A stretch of DNA of 10,724 nucleotides. Source: Bdellovibrionales bacterium. Its GTDB lineage: Bacteria > Bdellovibrionota > Bdellovibrionia > Bdellovibrionales > UBA1609. Of this stretch, positions 1 through 6,549 are shown one piece after another. The position numbers and the translations under genes were made by a program. How positions within the stretch are numbered: position 1 is the first letter of the stretch; the number at the start of each line of letters is the position of its first letter. The DNA lies in contig JANQSX010000153.1 of assembly GCA_028279085.1 (NCBI GenBank), positions 1 to 10,724 of the forward strand, in the 5' to 3' direction. The notes beneath the pieces were generated by a model. It was not told the DNA's origin. It ran no database searches and worked only from the letters and a program-made list of their open reading frames with translations.

Positions 1-834
1 TAAAATTCCTCCATGCGCTCTTGTTATTTCACCACAAAATAAAGGATACCCTCCACCTATCATAGATAGTGGAGTAGTGCTATGATGTGGGCTAACAAAG
101 GGTCTCCACTTCAACTCCTGACCTGTTCGTGACCAAATACGACGAGCTATTTGAAAATCAGACAAAGGAGGGGGAGGAAGCAAATAAGGTAAATGCTCAG
201 ACAAAGTGCTCTTACCGGATCCGGCCTCTCCAGCCAATAGTAAAGAATGCTCCCCAGCAGCAGTAACCGCCAAAATATGAGCCGCATTTTCAGAAAAATA
301 AATATCGGGAATAGATGGTTTTTGTAGCAATTCAGCAAGAGGTTTTGCCGAAACAAAAATAGGATTTTCCAATTCTTTTAAAGAGCCTACTTGAAATAAA
401 GGACAAAGATAATTGTCCTTTTCTGTTCTACCGGTTAAAATTCCCTCTTTTTGAAAAGGCAAACTTTCCCAGTCCAAGGGCATTGTAATCTTTCCATCCA
501 AGGATAATTCTCCATAGATATAAAAAGGAGATGACATCTCAGCTGGAGGTTTTAATTGTTCTGTTTTCCATAATAAAGCACAGGCAATAGCTAGTTCCAA
601 ACCCTGAGAACTTTTTTTCAAATGAGCCGGACGGAGATTAATAATCATCTGGCGGGTCTTAGGCCATTCAAAACCCTGAGCACGAATGGCGGACTTAATA
701 CGCATAATACTTTCTTTAATAGCCGTATCCGGTAAACCGGTAAATTGAGCTTGAGGCAAGCCAGGAATAAGACTCAACTCCACTTCCACCGGAATAAACT
801 TTTCTCCATCTTGAGCAAAAGAAAAAATATTCAT
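1..834 (-). CDS. comM: ComM/YifB-family AAA+ ATPase, 5' part (runs off left edge)
   Basis: Reading leftwards from ATG at 834 there are 278 open codons to the window edge, so the C-terminal part is missing. The N-terminal ~170 residues match the Lon-protease-like fold of the Mg-chelatase-like ComM/YifB family, including PGLPQAQFTGLPDTAIKES and the later INLRPAHLKK. A P-loop, GEAGSGKS, follows at about residues 202-209, then the family signature RPFVSPHHS with a GGG, and GEITRAHGGIL at the edge. The Walker B motif lies beyond the window. In this family ComM is a hexameric helicase that promotes branch migration of incoming single-stranded DNA during natural transformation; that role is family knowledge, not shown here. 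The P-loop reads GEAG where relatives usually have GPPG, and the upstream Shine-Dalgarno site is weak (TTGAG close to the ATG). The start agrees with the usual N-terminus of the family. Confidence 0.93.
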   Translation of the reverse strand, partial: MNIFSFAQDGEKFIPVEVELSLIPGLPQAQFTGLPDTAIKESIMRIKSAIRAQGFEWPKTRQMIINLRPAHLKKSSQGLELAIACALLWKTEQLKPPAEMSSPFYIYGELSLDGKITMPLDWESLPFQKEGILTGRTEKDNYLCPLFQVGSLKELENPIFVSAKPLAELLQKPSIPDIYFSENAAHILAVTAAGEHSLLLAGEAGSGKSTLSEHLPYLLPPPPLSDFQIARRIWSRTGQELKWRPFVSPHHSTTPLSMIGGGYPLFCGEITRAHGGIL

Positions 835-892
835 ACTCAATCAAGGAAGCAAAAATATATGATATGAAAAAACACAGAAAAACAAAATGTTG

Positions 893-937
893 GATTCAGA
901 TTCTGAATTTTTTCTATAAAAAATTCAAGTTTCAAAC
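893..937. repeat. Palindromic intergenic repeat, copy 1 (decayed right arm)
   Basis: The left arm at 893-912 reads GATTCAGATTCTGAATTTTT and contains the perfect 13-base palindrome TTCAGATTCTGAA (895-907). A T-run and the four-base loop CTAT (914-917) follow, then an A-run. GAATTTTTT (905-913) pairs perfectly with AAAAAATTC (918-926), while pairing further out to 937 is largely lost. The left arm is 17/20 or better identical to both arms of the element at 4926-4970, with the same arm, T-run, short loop, A-run, arm order. It lies about 60 bases upstream of the comM start. It may be a dispersed REP-like element or an operator. Confidence 0.55.
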
Positions 938-1120
938 ATTTATTATAAATCTTAAATGTATTAAGGCTATTACCACTAAACTATCTAAACTACTTTCTCT
1001 ATTGAACCTATATCAATTCTCATTTTAATTATTCTTGATAGTGTAAAATTTTCACTGCTAGTAATTGAAACCAAAGAAATCAAAAACACAGAGTTAAAAC
1101 GAAACCCCATAAATTTTTAC

Positions 1121-1150
1121 TTGTCACTTAATAAAAACATAAGATATACA
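1121..1150 (+). promoter_or_regulatory. Sigma-70-type promoter for the 1196 gene
   Basis: TTGTCA at 1121-1126 matches the -35 consensus at 5 of 6 positions, and TATACA at 1145-1150 matches the -10 consensus at 4 of 6, with an 18-base spacer. Transcription would begin near 1157, leaving a leader of about 40 bases. The leader includes the AGGA Shine-Dalgarno at 1184-1187. Confidence 0.45.
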
Positions 1151-1195
1151 AAAATTTAATATTCTGTAGGCAGATAACTTCACAGGATCAAAAGA

Positions 1196-2248
1196 ATGAA
1201 ATATTTTTTTAGTTTATTATTGCTTGTCACCTTGAGTGCTTCTTTTAGTTATGGAGCCGATCAACCAAAGGATACTGCTGAAACCGCACAGGAAACTCTT
1301 TTGGAAGGACGATCTGCTACAGCCGAAGAAGAGTCATCCACCAGAGGTTTAGAAGACCATCAACCTGATAGAAAGCCTGTTGAAGAACAAACGGATAGAG
1401 AAAGACTTCCCCTTCTTGAAGAAACTACCCGACCAGCTAGTGCGAACGGAAGCAGGGAATCTCTTGCCTCCGCACAACCTAAAGAGCAAATTTCCGATTA
1501 TTTTACTCACCTTCCTAATTCATGGGATGGCACTGTAACCCTTCCTTTAGAAGAAACAAGTCTTGGACGAGCGGTTATAGAAGGAGATATACAAGCATAT
1601 AAAATGGCTCTTATAGAGTTAAATAAAGGATTTACTGTTGAACTGAAACACATCTTACGAATGAAAACAACAGACGGAAAAAGTTTAATGGATTTAATGA
1701 TATCCACTGAAATAAATAGAGATTTTTTTACTAGGGAAATGATGCGTCTTCTTATGATTACCTCCGGAGCTAACACACCTAATCTCCTTGCTATAATTGA
1801 TTCTCTATTAAAAACAGCACAGCAAGTAAATAACAACAAAGCTTTTGAATCTCTTATGGCCTTTCAAGGCCTTATTGCAGAGTTTGAATCAGATCAAATA
1901 AATATGAAAAATTTTATAGTGGATCTGTTAAATAAGCCAAGACACCGATTCAAGGTACTTACCGGCACCACCTATACAGCTATAGGAACTTTAGCAACTG
2001 TATTAGGATATAAAGTGTTTACTTCCACTCTTATTATATCCAACAACCTCCCAACATTTATCGCCTCCATACCACCTGTAGTCACTAACAATATTGATAC
2101 AATTGTCGGGGCAGGATCAACTGCAGCAGGTATAGGTTTAGGTCTAACAGGTATTAATCATTGCAGACGAGCTTTTAAACAGTCACTAAAAATAAAAAGG
2201 TTGAGAGAACAAGCAAGACAGAATGAAAGTCTTGCTATAAATAATTAA
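1196..2248 (+). CDS. Exported protein of unknown family with ankyrin-like helices and C-terminal membrane hairpin
   Basis: I do not recognise a named family for this 350-residue protein. Residues 1-20 form a Sec signal peptide with a likely cleavage after SYG. Residues 21-105 are acidic, rich in Glu, Asp, Thr and Pro, and probably disordered. Residues ~120-245 are helical. Within them SLGRAVIEGDIQAYKMAL and DGKSLMDLM resemble degenerate ankyrin repeats, but the usual TPLH core is absent. Two hydrophobic stretches, ~256-282 and ~302-321 (the second glycine-rich), could form a membrane hairpin, followed by a basic tail. The start is supported by AGGA eight bases upstream and by a promoter at 1121-1150. 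The gene converges on the permease gene with only 22 bases between stop codons. An inner-membrane or secreted location is possible; function is unknown. Confidence 0.85.
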   Translation: MKYFFSLLLLVTLSASFSYGADQPKDTAETAQETLLEGRSATAEEESSTRGLEDHQPDRKPVEEQTDRERLPLLEETTRPASANGSRESLASAQPKEQISDYFTHLPNSWDGTVTLPLEETSLGRAVIEGDIQAYKMALIELNKGFTVELKHILRMKTTDGKSLMDLMISTEINRDFFTREMMRLLMITSGANTPNLLAIIDSLLKTAQQVNNNKAFESLMAFQGLIAEFESDQINMKNFIVDLLNKPRHRFKVLTGTTYTAIGTLATVLGYKVFTSTLIISNNLPTFIASIPPVVTNNIDTIVGAGSTAAGIGLGLTGINHCRRAFKQSLKIKRLREQARQNESLAINN

Positions 2249-2256
2249 AAATTATT
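2240..2256. terminator. AT-only hairpin between convergent genes
   Basis: AATAATT (2240-2246), loop AAA, AATTATT (2250-2256) forms a perfect seven-pair stem overlapping the stop codon of the rightward gene. It sits exactly between two convergent stop codons and could serve both transcripts. The stem has no G-C pair, so it would be a weak intrinsic terminator at best. Confidence 0.25.
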
Positions 2257-2270
2257 TGTATAAAACAGAT

Positions 2271-3590
2271 TTAAAACCACTCACCAACAAGAAACAACAC
2301 ACAGAAAAAACACAAGCAATACATATAGGGAGAGAGTTCACGTCCTTTTCCCATAACTAACTTCAAAGCCGCGTAAAATAAAAATCCCCAAATAATCCCT
2401 TGAATAATAGAAAAAGAAAGAGGGATAAGTAATATCACAATAAAAGCTGGCAAAGCCTCTTCCGGTTTATCCCATTCAATATCAACAGCCGACTTCATCA
2501 TATAAGAACCTATTACCACTAATACAGGAGCCGTAGCGATATGAGGAATCATAGAAAGCAAAGGAGAAAGAAATAAAAATGGCAAAAATAAGAAAGCTCC
2601 CGTTAAAGCCGTTAAACCTGTTTTCCCTCCAGCACGAATACCGGAAAGAGACTCTAAAAAACATAAGGCAGAACTGGAACCTGACAGTCCCGCCCAGGCA
2701 GTGGCAAAAGCATCTACTAATAAACTTTTTTTCAAACCCCTAGGTTGAATACCATCTTCTGATACCAAAGGCCCCGACTTGGCTATGCCCAAAACACCAC
2801 CTAGACTTTCAAATAAATCCACAAAAGCAATAGAAAATAAAACCGGCCAGAAAGAATATTGCAAAGAACCCAGCAAATCCATTTGAGCAAATAAACTCCA
2901 GTCCGGTAAAGAAAATACTCCCTTATAGTTAAGTAAGGTCTTCTCTCCCCAGAATCGCCCTAGTGGAAAACACATAAGAGAAACCACCACAATAGAGAGC
3001 AATAAAGCTCCTTTCAGCCTCAAAACCAACATCAAGCATGTTATGGCCAAACCAATTAAAAAAGTGCCGTTTTCCGCTGTCAGTGAGTGAGCTTTCAAAA
3101 AAGTTTCATCAGAATGCACAATCAAAGAACTTTCTTTTAAACCGATGAAGGCAATAAACAGTCCAATACCACACACAAGAGCATTCTTAATGGAATGGGG
3201 AACAGACAAAGCTAGTTTTTCCCGAATTTTAAAAAGAGAAAGAATAAAAAATACAACTCCCACCCAAAAAGTAGCTCCCAAAGCTATTTCCCAGGGAACT
3301 CCCTGACTTTTAACCAAAGTAAAAGTAAAAAAACTACTAAGACTTAAACTAGGTCCCAACAAAATAGGATTATTGGCATAAATCCCCATAGCTATAGAAC
3401 TAAAAAAACAAACTGAAATGGTAGCTGTCACACAAGCGGAAAACGGCATACCTGTCTGACTGAGTATCTGCGGATGCACACTAACAATATAAGCCATGCT
3501 TAAAAAAGTAGTCAGTCCTGCAATCAACTCTTGTCGAAGAGAGCTTCGATATTTTTCGACTTCAAAAAAAGTTTGAACAAATTTTTTCAT
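2271..3590 (-). CDS. AzgA-type NCS2 nucleobase (purine) permease
   Basis: This multi-pass inner-membrane protein of about 439 residues, a normal length for the AzgA group, probably imports purine bases with protons. Family hallmarks in order are AGLTTFLSMAYIVSVHPQIL near the N-terminus, MGIYANNPI, GIGLFIAFIGL, FVDLFESLGGVLG in TM8, FLESLSGIRAGGKTGLTAL around TM10, IATAPVLVVIGSYMM, and PEEALPAFIVILLIPLSFSI near the C-terminus. The TM10 glutamate is kept. Two usual motifs are changed: the TM3 GMGLNAFF-type segment reads SLSLSSFF, losing the Asn, and the TM8 LFDT-type segment reads LFES. Substrate range may therefore differ from adenine, guanine or hypoxanthine transporters. An upstream in-frame TTG at 3605 would add five residues; the ATG at 3590 is preferred because it is the stronger codon, though neither has a clear Shine-Dalgarno. 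The gene follows the Omp85 gene on the same strand after a short gap, so the two are probably cotranscribed. Confidence 0.92.
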   Translation of the reverse strand: MKKFVQTFFEVEKYRSSLRQELIAGLTTFLSMAYIVSVHPQILSQTGMPFSACVTATISVCFFSSIAMGIYANNPILLGPSLSLSSFFTFTLVKSQGVPWEIALGATFWVGVVFFILSLFKIREKLALSVPHSIKNALVCGIGLFIAFIGLKESSLIVHSDETFLKAHSLTAENGTFLIGLAITCLMLVLRLKGALLLSIVVVSLMCFPLGRFWGEKTLLNYKGVFSLPDWSLFAQMDLLGSLQYSFWPVLFSIAFVDLFESLGGVLGIAKSGPLVSEDGIQPRGLKKSLLVDAFATAWAGLSGSSSALCFLESLSGIRAGGKTGLTALTGAFLFLPFLFLSPLLSMIPHIATAPVLVVIGSYMMKSAVDIEWDKPEEALPAFIVILLIPLSFSIIQGIIWGFLFYAALKLVMGKGRELSPYMYCLCFFCVLFLVGEWF

Positions 3591-3623
3591 TAATTGTAAA
3601 AACAACTTACTATATCAAGTAGT

Positions 3624-4649
3624 TTAGAAAGGATGACCAAAAGCCACCACTATATTGTATTGATCTTCCCCTATACCAGCCTCTAGTCTTATTTTTTTAT
3701 TATAATCCGGAGGCAGTCCAAAGCGAAGTCCTCCTCCAAAGGAAAACCAGGCCGGAGAAAAAAGTTTATCATCAGCAGAACCAACATCAAAAAAACCCAC
3801 TACAGATAAAAACTTCCAAGGGGTAAATCTTAGTTCTGTTTGGGATAAATAATAACTTTCACCACGAAAACGATTTAACCTGTATCCACGCAATAAGTCA
3901 GGACCACCTAAAGGAAAACGAAATAAATGGGGAGAAGAATTTAAAAAAGTTAAGCCGGCTATTCCATGCTGAGCTAATACAAGATATTTATCCACCAAAG
4001 GAAAGAAAAACCGAACATCCCCTTCTAAAAAAACAGGGCTAGGCATAGAAGACAATAACCATGAACGAAGTTGATAATATTCACCCCGAATAGGATTAAA
4101 ATAATTATCTCTGGAATCATATCTTAACAAAAGCCCTCCTGAAAATAACAACTCCCTTGGAAACTGTACTTCCTTGTCACTTTTTTCCTTTCTATAATCA
4201 AAGCTAATAAAAGCCCCCCCATAAAAACGATCTCTCATTTTTGATACATATTCTAGTTGTGTATGTACTTTATAAATAGGAATATCTTTACGATCTTCCG
4301 GCTTGGTTTGATAACCTTCTCCGTAATATGGCTCACTAAAACCGTCATAATCAATAATAATATCCAGTTGATCTCCGTTCTCCCGCCAATATTGATAAGA
4401 AAAAGTAGTAGATAAAAAGAGTTCTCTACTTGTAACAACGCTCAGAGAAGTATAATAGCCTGTATTACCCGCCGGATAGATAAAAAAACGTCCACCTAAC
4501 ATATGACCATAGGTGGAGTTACGCCTGTAAACCGGCATAACAGCCCATTTTTGACTACTACCATCTTGAGAAGTAAACCAAGAAGGCCCCCCTCCCGCGA
4601 GAGATAAAACAGGCTGGAAACACAACAAACATAAAATTAAAAATCGCAC
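3624..4649 (-). CDS. Omp85-superfamily outer-membrane beta-barrel without POTRA domains
   Basis: The 341-residue product has a signal peptide (1-18, cleavage after LSLA) and then goes almost straight into a barrel. The surface-antigen (D15/BamA-type) signature is clear. LLRYDSRDNYFNPIRGEYY lies at ~174-192, and GGPDLLRGY at ~248-256 carries the conserved RGY tripeptide of barrel loop L6. YLSQTELRF follows, and the protein ends in an amphipathic strand with C-terminal Phe (VVAFGHPF), as expected of a BAM-inserted barrel. BamA and TamA are much longer because of POTRA domains; none is present here, so this is not the assembly factor itself. POTRA-less Omp85 proteins are a known minor class of unclear role. 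Translation starts at GTG with AAAGGA (4658-4663) eight bases upstream. It is the first gene of a unit with the purine permease. Confidence 0.88.
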   Translation of the reverse strand: MRFLILCLLCFQPVLSLAGGGPSWFTSQDGSSQKWAVMPVYRRNSTYGHMLGGRFFIYPAGNTGYYTSLSVVTSRELFLSTTFSYQYWRENGDQLDIIIDYDGFSEPYYGEGYQTKPEDRKDIPIYKVHTQLEYVSKMRDRFYGGAFISFDYRKEKSDKEVQFPRELLFSGGLLLRYDSRDNYFNPIRGEYYQLRSWLLSSMPSPVFLEGDVRFFFPLVDKYLVLAQHGIAGLTFLNSSPHLFRFPLGGPDLLRGYRLNRFRGESYYLSQTELRFTPWKFLSVVGFFDVGSADDKLFSPAWFSFGGGLRFGLPPDYNKKIRLEAGIGEDQYNIVVAFGHPF

Positions 4650-4691
4650 CTTTAAAATCCTTTACCCTTCTGTAAAAAGAAGATTCTACAA

Positions 4692-4718
4692 ATTATAATC
4701 TATACTGATATAATTGAA
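4692..4718 (-). promoter_or_regulatory. Candidate promoter for the Omp85-permease unit
   Basis: On the minus strand a perfect TATAAT lies at 4697-4692, with a TTCAAT -35-like hexamer at 4718-4713 (15-base spacer, slightly short). Transcription would begin near 4685, about 36 bases before the GTG start. The octamer ATTATAAT is palindromic, so a -10 also reads rightwards, and another TATAAT lies on the plus strand at 4709-4714. Confidence 0.4.
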
Positions 4719-4742
4719 CTTCATAACCTATCACAAAAACAG

Positions 4743-4868
4743 ATGATTAAAAAATACTTCATGAACTTCCTATTAATGATTCTGTTAAGTGTATTTACAT
4801 ACGCTTTTATTGTATCTGTATTATTCGCACCGAACCGTTTTAACAGATTGCGTAATTATATCAAATAA
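4743..4868 (+). CDS. Possible 41-residue single-pass membrane peptide
   Basis: A short frame from ATG to TAA encodes a peptide with two lysines, then one long hydrophobic stretch (about residues 8-29), then a basic tail rich in Arg and Asn. This positive-hydrophobic-positive layout is typical of small membrane proteins. A TATAAT at 4709-4714 could be its -10 box. There is no Shine-Dalgarno site before the ATG and no recognised relative, so it may be chance. If real, it would lie in the plus-strand leader region ahead of the activator gene. Confidence 0.25.
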   Translation: MIKKYFMNFLLMILLSVFTYAFIVSVLFAPNRFNRLRNYIK

Positions 4869-4925
4869 AATATCTAAAGTGCTTGGTACTGATATAAACA
4901 TAGCTTTATACTGGTCCGGTTTAAA

Positions 4926-4970
4926 GATTCGGATTCCGAATTTTTAATTAAAAAATCCGAAATCTGAATC
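4926..4970. repeat. Palindromic intergenic repeat, copy 2 (intact stem)
   Basis: Arms 4926-4945 (GATTCGGATTCCGAATTTTT) and 4951-4970 pair over 20 bases with three non-Watson-Crick positions, around the five-base loop AATTA. The left arm contains the perfect 13-base palindrome TTCGGATTCCGAA (4928-4940). The reverse complement of the right arm starts GATTCAGATT, identical to the first ten bases of the element at 893. A T-run sits at the loop side of the stem, not after it, so it does not look like a normal rightward terminator. Confidence 0.6.
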
Positions 4971-4983
4971 AAAAATCTTGTTT

Positions 4984-5027
4984 TCTGCTATTTATTCTCT
5001 TTTTCCTTTTTGCAGTAAATAAGCAGA
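4984..5027 (+). promoter_or_regulatory. Leader hairpin upstream of the activator gene
   Basis: TCTGCTATTTA (4984-4994) pairs with TAAATAAGCAGA (5016-5027) over 11 base pairs with a single bulged base. The pyrimidine-rich loop is about 21 bases long. It ends 27 bases before the Shine-Dalgarno site of the activator, so it could be a 5' leader structure or an operator. No known riboswitch class was recognised. Confidence 0.35.
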
Positions 5028-5064
5028 AAGTGAACACCACCTCGCATATAAAAAGGAGTACAAA

Positions 5065-6351
5065 ATGTTAACACAAAAGCTTCACACAAAAAAAGAAAAT
5101 AAACAAACTTATGGTTTTTTACGCTGGTCTGAAGATTCACATACGGAACAAAGAGAAATCAAATCCTTTATTAGTTTAGGCAGGGGAGGAGAAAATGTCA
5201 TTGTCATAGACGATACTTGTATCTCGCGCCGACATTTTCGAATACAAAAAAAAGATAATGAAGGATTTATCCTACAAGATATGGATAGCAGAAATGGAAC
5301 CTTTCTCAACGGCAGTCGTGTATTTAAAGCTTTATTAAAAAATAATGATCGCATTCAAGTGGGACAAAGAGAATTTATTTTTTCTTTTGAAAGATTTGAT
5401 AATCATTGGAGTATTCATACAAAAAGTAAAAACCCCGAATGGAGTCAACAACTGAAAAATCTGCCTAATATGGCTAGAAGCAATATGCCTATCCTGATTA
5501 CCGGCCCATCCGGCACCGGAAAGGAAATGCTGGCAAAATTAATCCATCGTTATTCTCATCGAAGTAAAGGTCCTATGATCTCTATTAATTGTAGTGCTCT
5601 TTCCGAATCTCTCATTGAAAGTGAATTCTTTGGACATATTAAGGGAAGTTATACAGGAGCTTTAAACAATCGAAAGGGAGCTTTTATGGCTGCTAAGGGA
5701 GGTTCTCTCTTTCTAGACGAAATTGGAGACCTACCTTTACATCTACAACCTAAGTTACTTCGTGCTTTGGAATCCCAGGAGATTAAAGCAGTTGGTTCAG
5801 ATTACGCAACAAAAACAGATGTTTGAATTATTGCCGCTACTCACCAGGATCTGACAACAAAAGTGGCTCAAAGTACTTTTCGCTCTGATTTGTACTTTCG
5901 CCTTTATGTACTTAATCTCTCTCCTCCTCATTTAAAAAATAGAATGGAAGACTTTGATGATCTATTGGACTTTTTTTGTAATGAATACAATGTTTCCTTT
6001 TCAGAAGATGCTATCAGTTTAATGAAGAAACACTCCTGGCCAGGTAATATCAGAGAACTGAAAAATACCGTTGCCAGAGCTAAAGCTTTATTCTCGGAAA
6101 CAATAGTGGAAGAAGATAAAATAGAGCAGCTTCTTTATACACCTGTTTTGAAATTAAAAGAACAAAAAGAAAACTTTAAAGACTTACAAATGCCGGTAAT
6201 AAAAAAAATAGAAAAAGAACTTATTGTAAAAGCAATGATTCTTCATCACGGAAATCAAAAAAAAGTCGCAAAAGAATTGGGGCTGGCCCGCAGCACTTTA
6301 TTTGAACGAATAAAAAAATATAATATCAATCCTGCAGAATACAAAAATTGA
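5065..6351 (+). pseudogene. FHA-domain sigma-54-dependent transcriptional activator, interrupted by one in-frame TGA
   Basis: One continuous frame of 428 codons encodes a bacterial enhancer-binding protein, broken only by TGA at 5824-5826 (codon 254). Residues ~36-108 are an FHA domain, a phosphothreonine reader, with GR at 39-40, SRRH at 54-57 and SRNGTFLNG at 75-83. The AAA+ domain has Walker A GPSGTGKE (147-154), the sigma-54 loop GSYTGA (194-199, a variant of GAFTGA) and Walker B SLFLDEIGD (214-222). Arginine-finger candidates are R273 and R279 in FRSDLYFRL, and sensor II is WPGNIREL. Residues ~380-418 are a Fis-type helix-turn-helix. The stop replaces the usual Arg of the VRIIAAT motif and is one C-to-T change from CGA. 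A product ending there would lack the second half of the ATPase domain and DNA binding. Translation start is firm: GGAG at 5055-5058 before ATG. FHA activators often act downstream of Ser/Thr kinases; none is in view. Confidence 0.88.
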
Positions 6352-6465
6352 ACCATAGTGAATGAATTACGGACATTTGAACTTTTTGACTCCCTGTTTT
6401 TATCAATTAATCAAGACACAAGGTTTAATAGAAATTAGTTAAAAAAAGCAAATACACTTAATTAT

Positions 6466-6491
6466 AATAATAACTTCTCAAGTTTATTATT
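6466..6491. terminator. AT-rich hairpin between the activator and the coiled-coil gene
   Basis: AATAATAACTT (6466-6476) pairs with AAGTTTATTATT (6480-6491) around the loop CTC, giving 11 pairs with one bulged T and a following T-rich stretch. It could end the activator transcript or act as an operator for the next gene. Only one G-C pair is present, so either role is uncertain. Confidence 0.28.
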
Positions 6492-6536
6492 TTCTATATA
6501 GACAGAAAATATTTTTACTTGATACAATTTCAATAT

Positions 6537-6549
6537 GAGGAAGAAAATG
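6537..6549 (+). promoter_or_regulatory. Shine-Dalgarno site deciding the start of the coiled-coil gene
   Basis: GAGG at 6537-6540 lies six bases before ATG at 6547. The earlier in-frame ATG at 6535 overlaps this site and has no Shine-Dalgarno of its own, so 6547 is the more likely start. Confidence 0.6.

Larger units (their letters stand above)
835..1195. other. Intergenic region between divergent comM and the 1196 gene
   Basis: These 361 bases are very AT-rich and contain no credible gene on either strand. They hold the palindromic repeat element at 893-937, the promoter for the rightward gene at 1121-1150 and its Shine-Dalgarno AGGA at 1184-1187. Inverted hexamers TATCAA (1011-1016) and TTGATA (1035-1040) face each other across 18 bases; they could be divergent -35 hexamers or a weak operator, but no matching -10 boxes are convincing. 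The comM promoter was not located. Confidence 0.6.
4650..5064. other. Intergenic region between the Omp85 unit and the activator gene
   Basis: These 415 bases separate divergent genes. They contain the minus-strand promoter at 4692-4718, the doubtful small peptide at 4743-4868, the inverted repeat at 4926-4970, the leader hairpin at 4984-5027 and the activator's strong Shine-Dalgarno GGAG at 5055-5058. The activator's own promoter was not identified with confidence. No sigma-54 -24/-12 site was found. Confidence 0.55.

Noticed and set aside
147..356. Leftward frame of 69 codons inside the comM region
   Set aside because: It lies in another frame of the same strand inside a strongly conserved ComM coding region, and its product is only a hydrophobic run without a start signal.
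1507..1839. Leftward frame of 110 codons opposite the exported ankyrin-like protein
   Set aside because: It is antisense to a gene with promoter, Shine-Dalgarno and signal peptide, and its product has no recognisable features.
4880..4900. Sigma-54 promoter suggested by TTGGTACTGATAT
   Set aside because: The -24 element is only partial and there is no GC at the -12 position with correct spacing.
5824..5826. TGA read as an amino acid through an alternative code or selenocysteine
   Set aside because: TGA serves as a normal stop at 6349-6351 and 7078-7080, tryptophans use TGG, and the expected residue is Arg, so genome-wide recoding is not supported.
5863..6351. A separate gene starting at GTG 5863 for the second half of the activator
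   Set aside because: It has no Shine-Dalgarno, starts in the middle of the AAA+ domain, and continues the same frame as the 5065 gene; treated as one interrupted gene.
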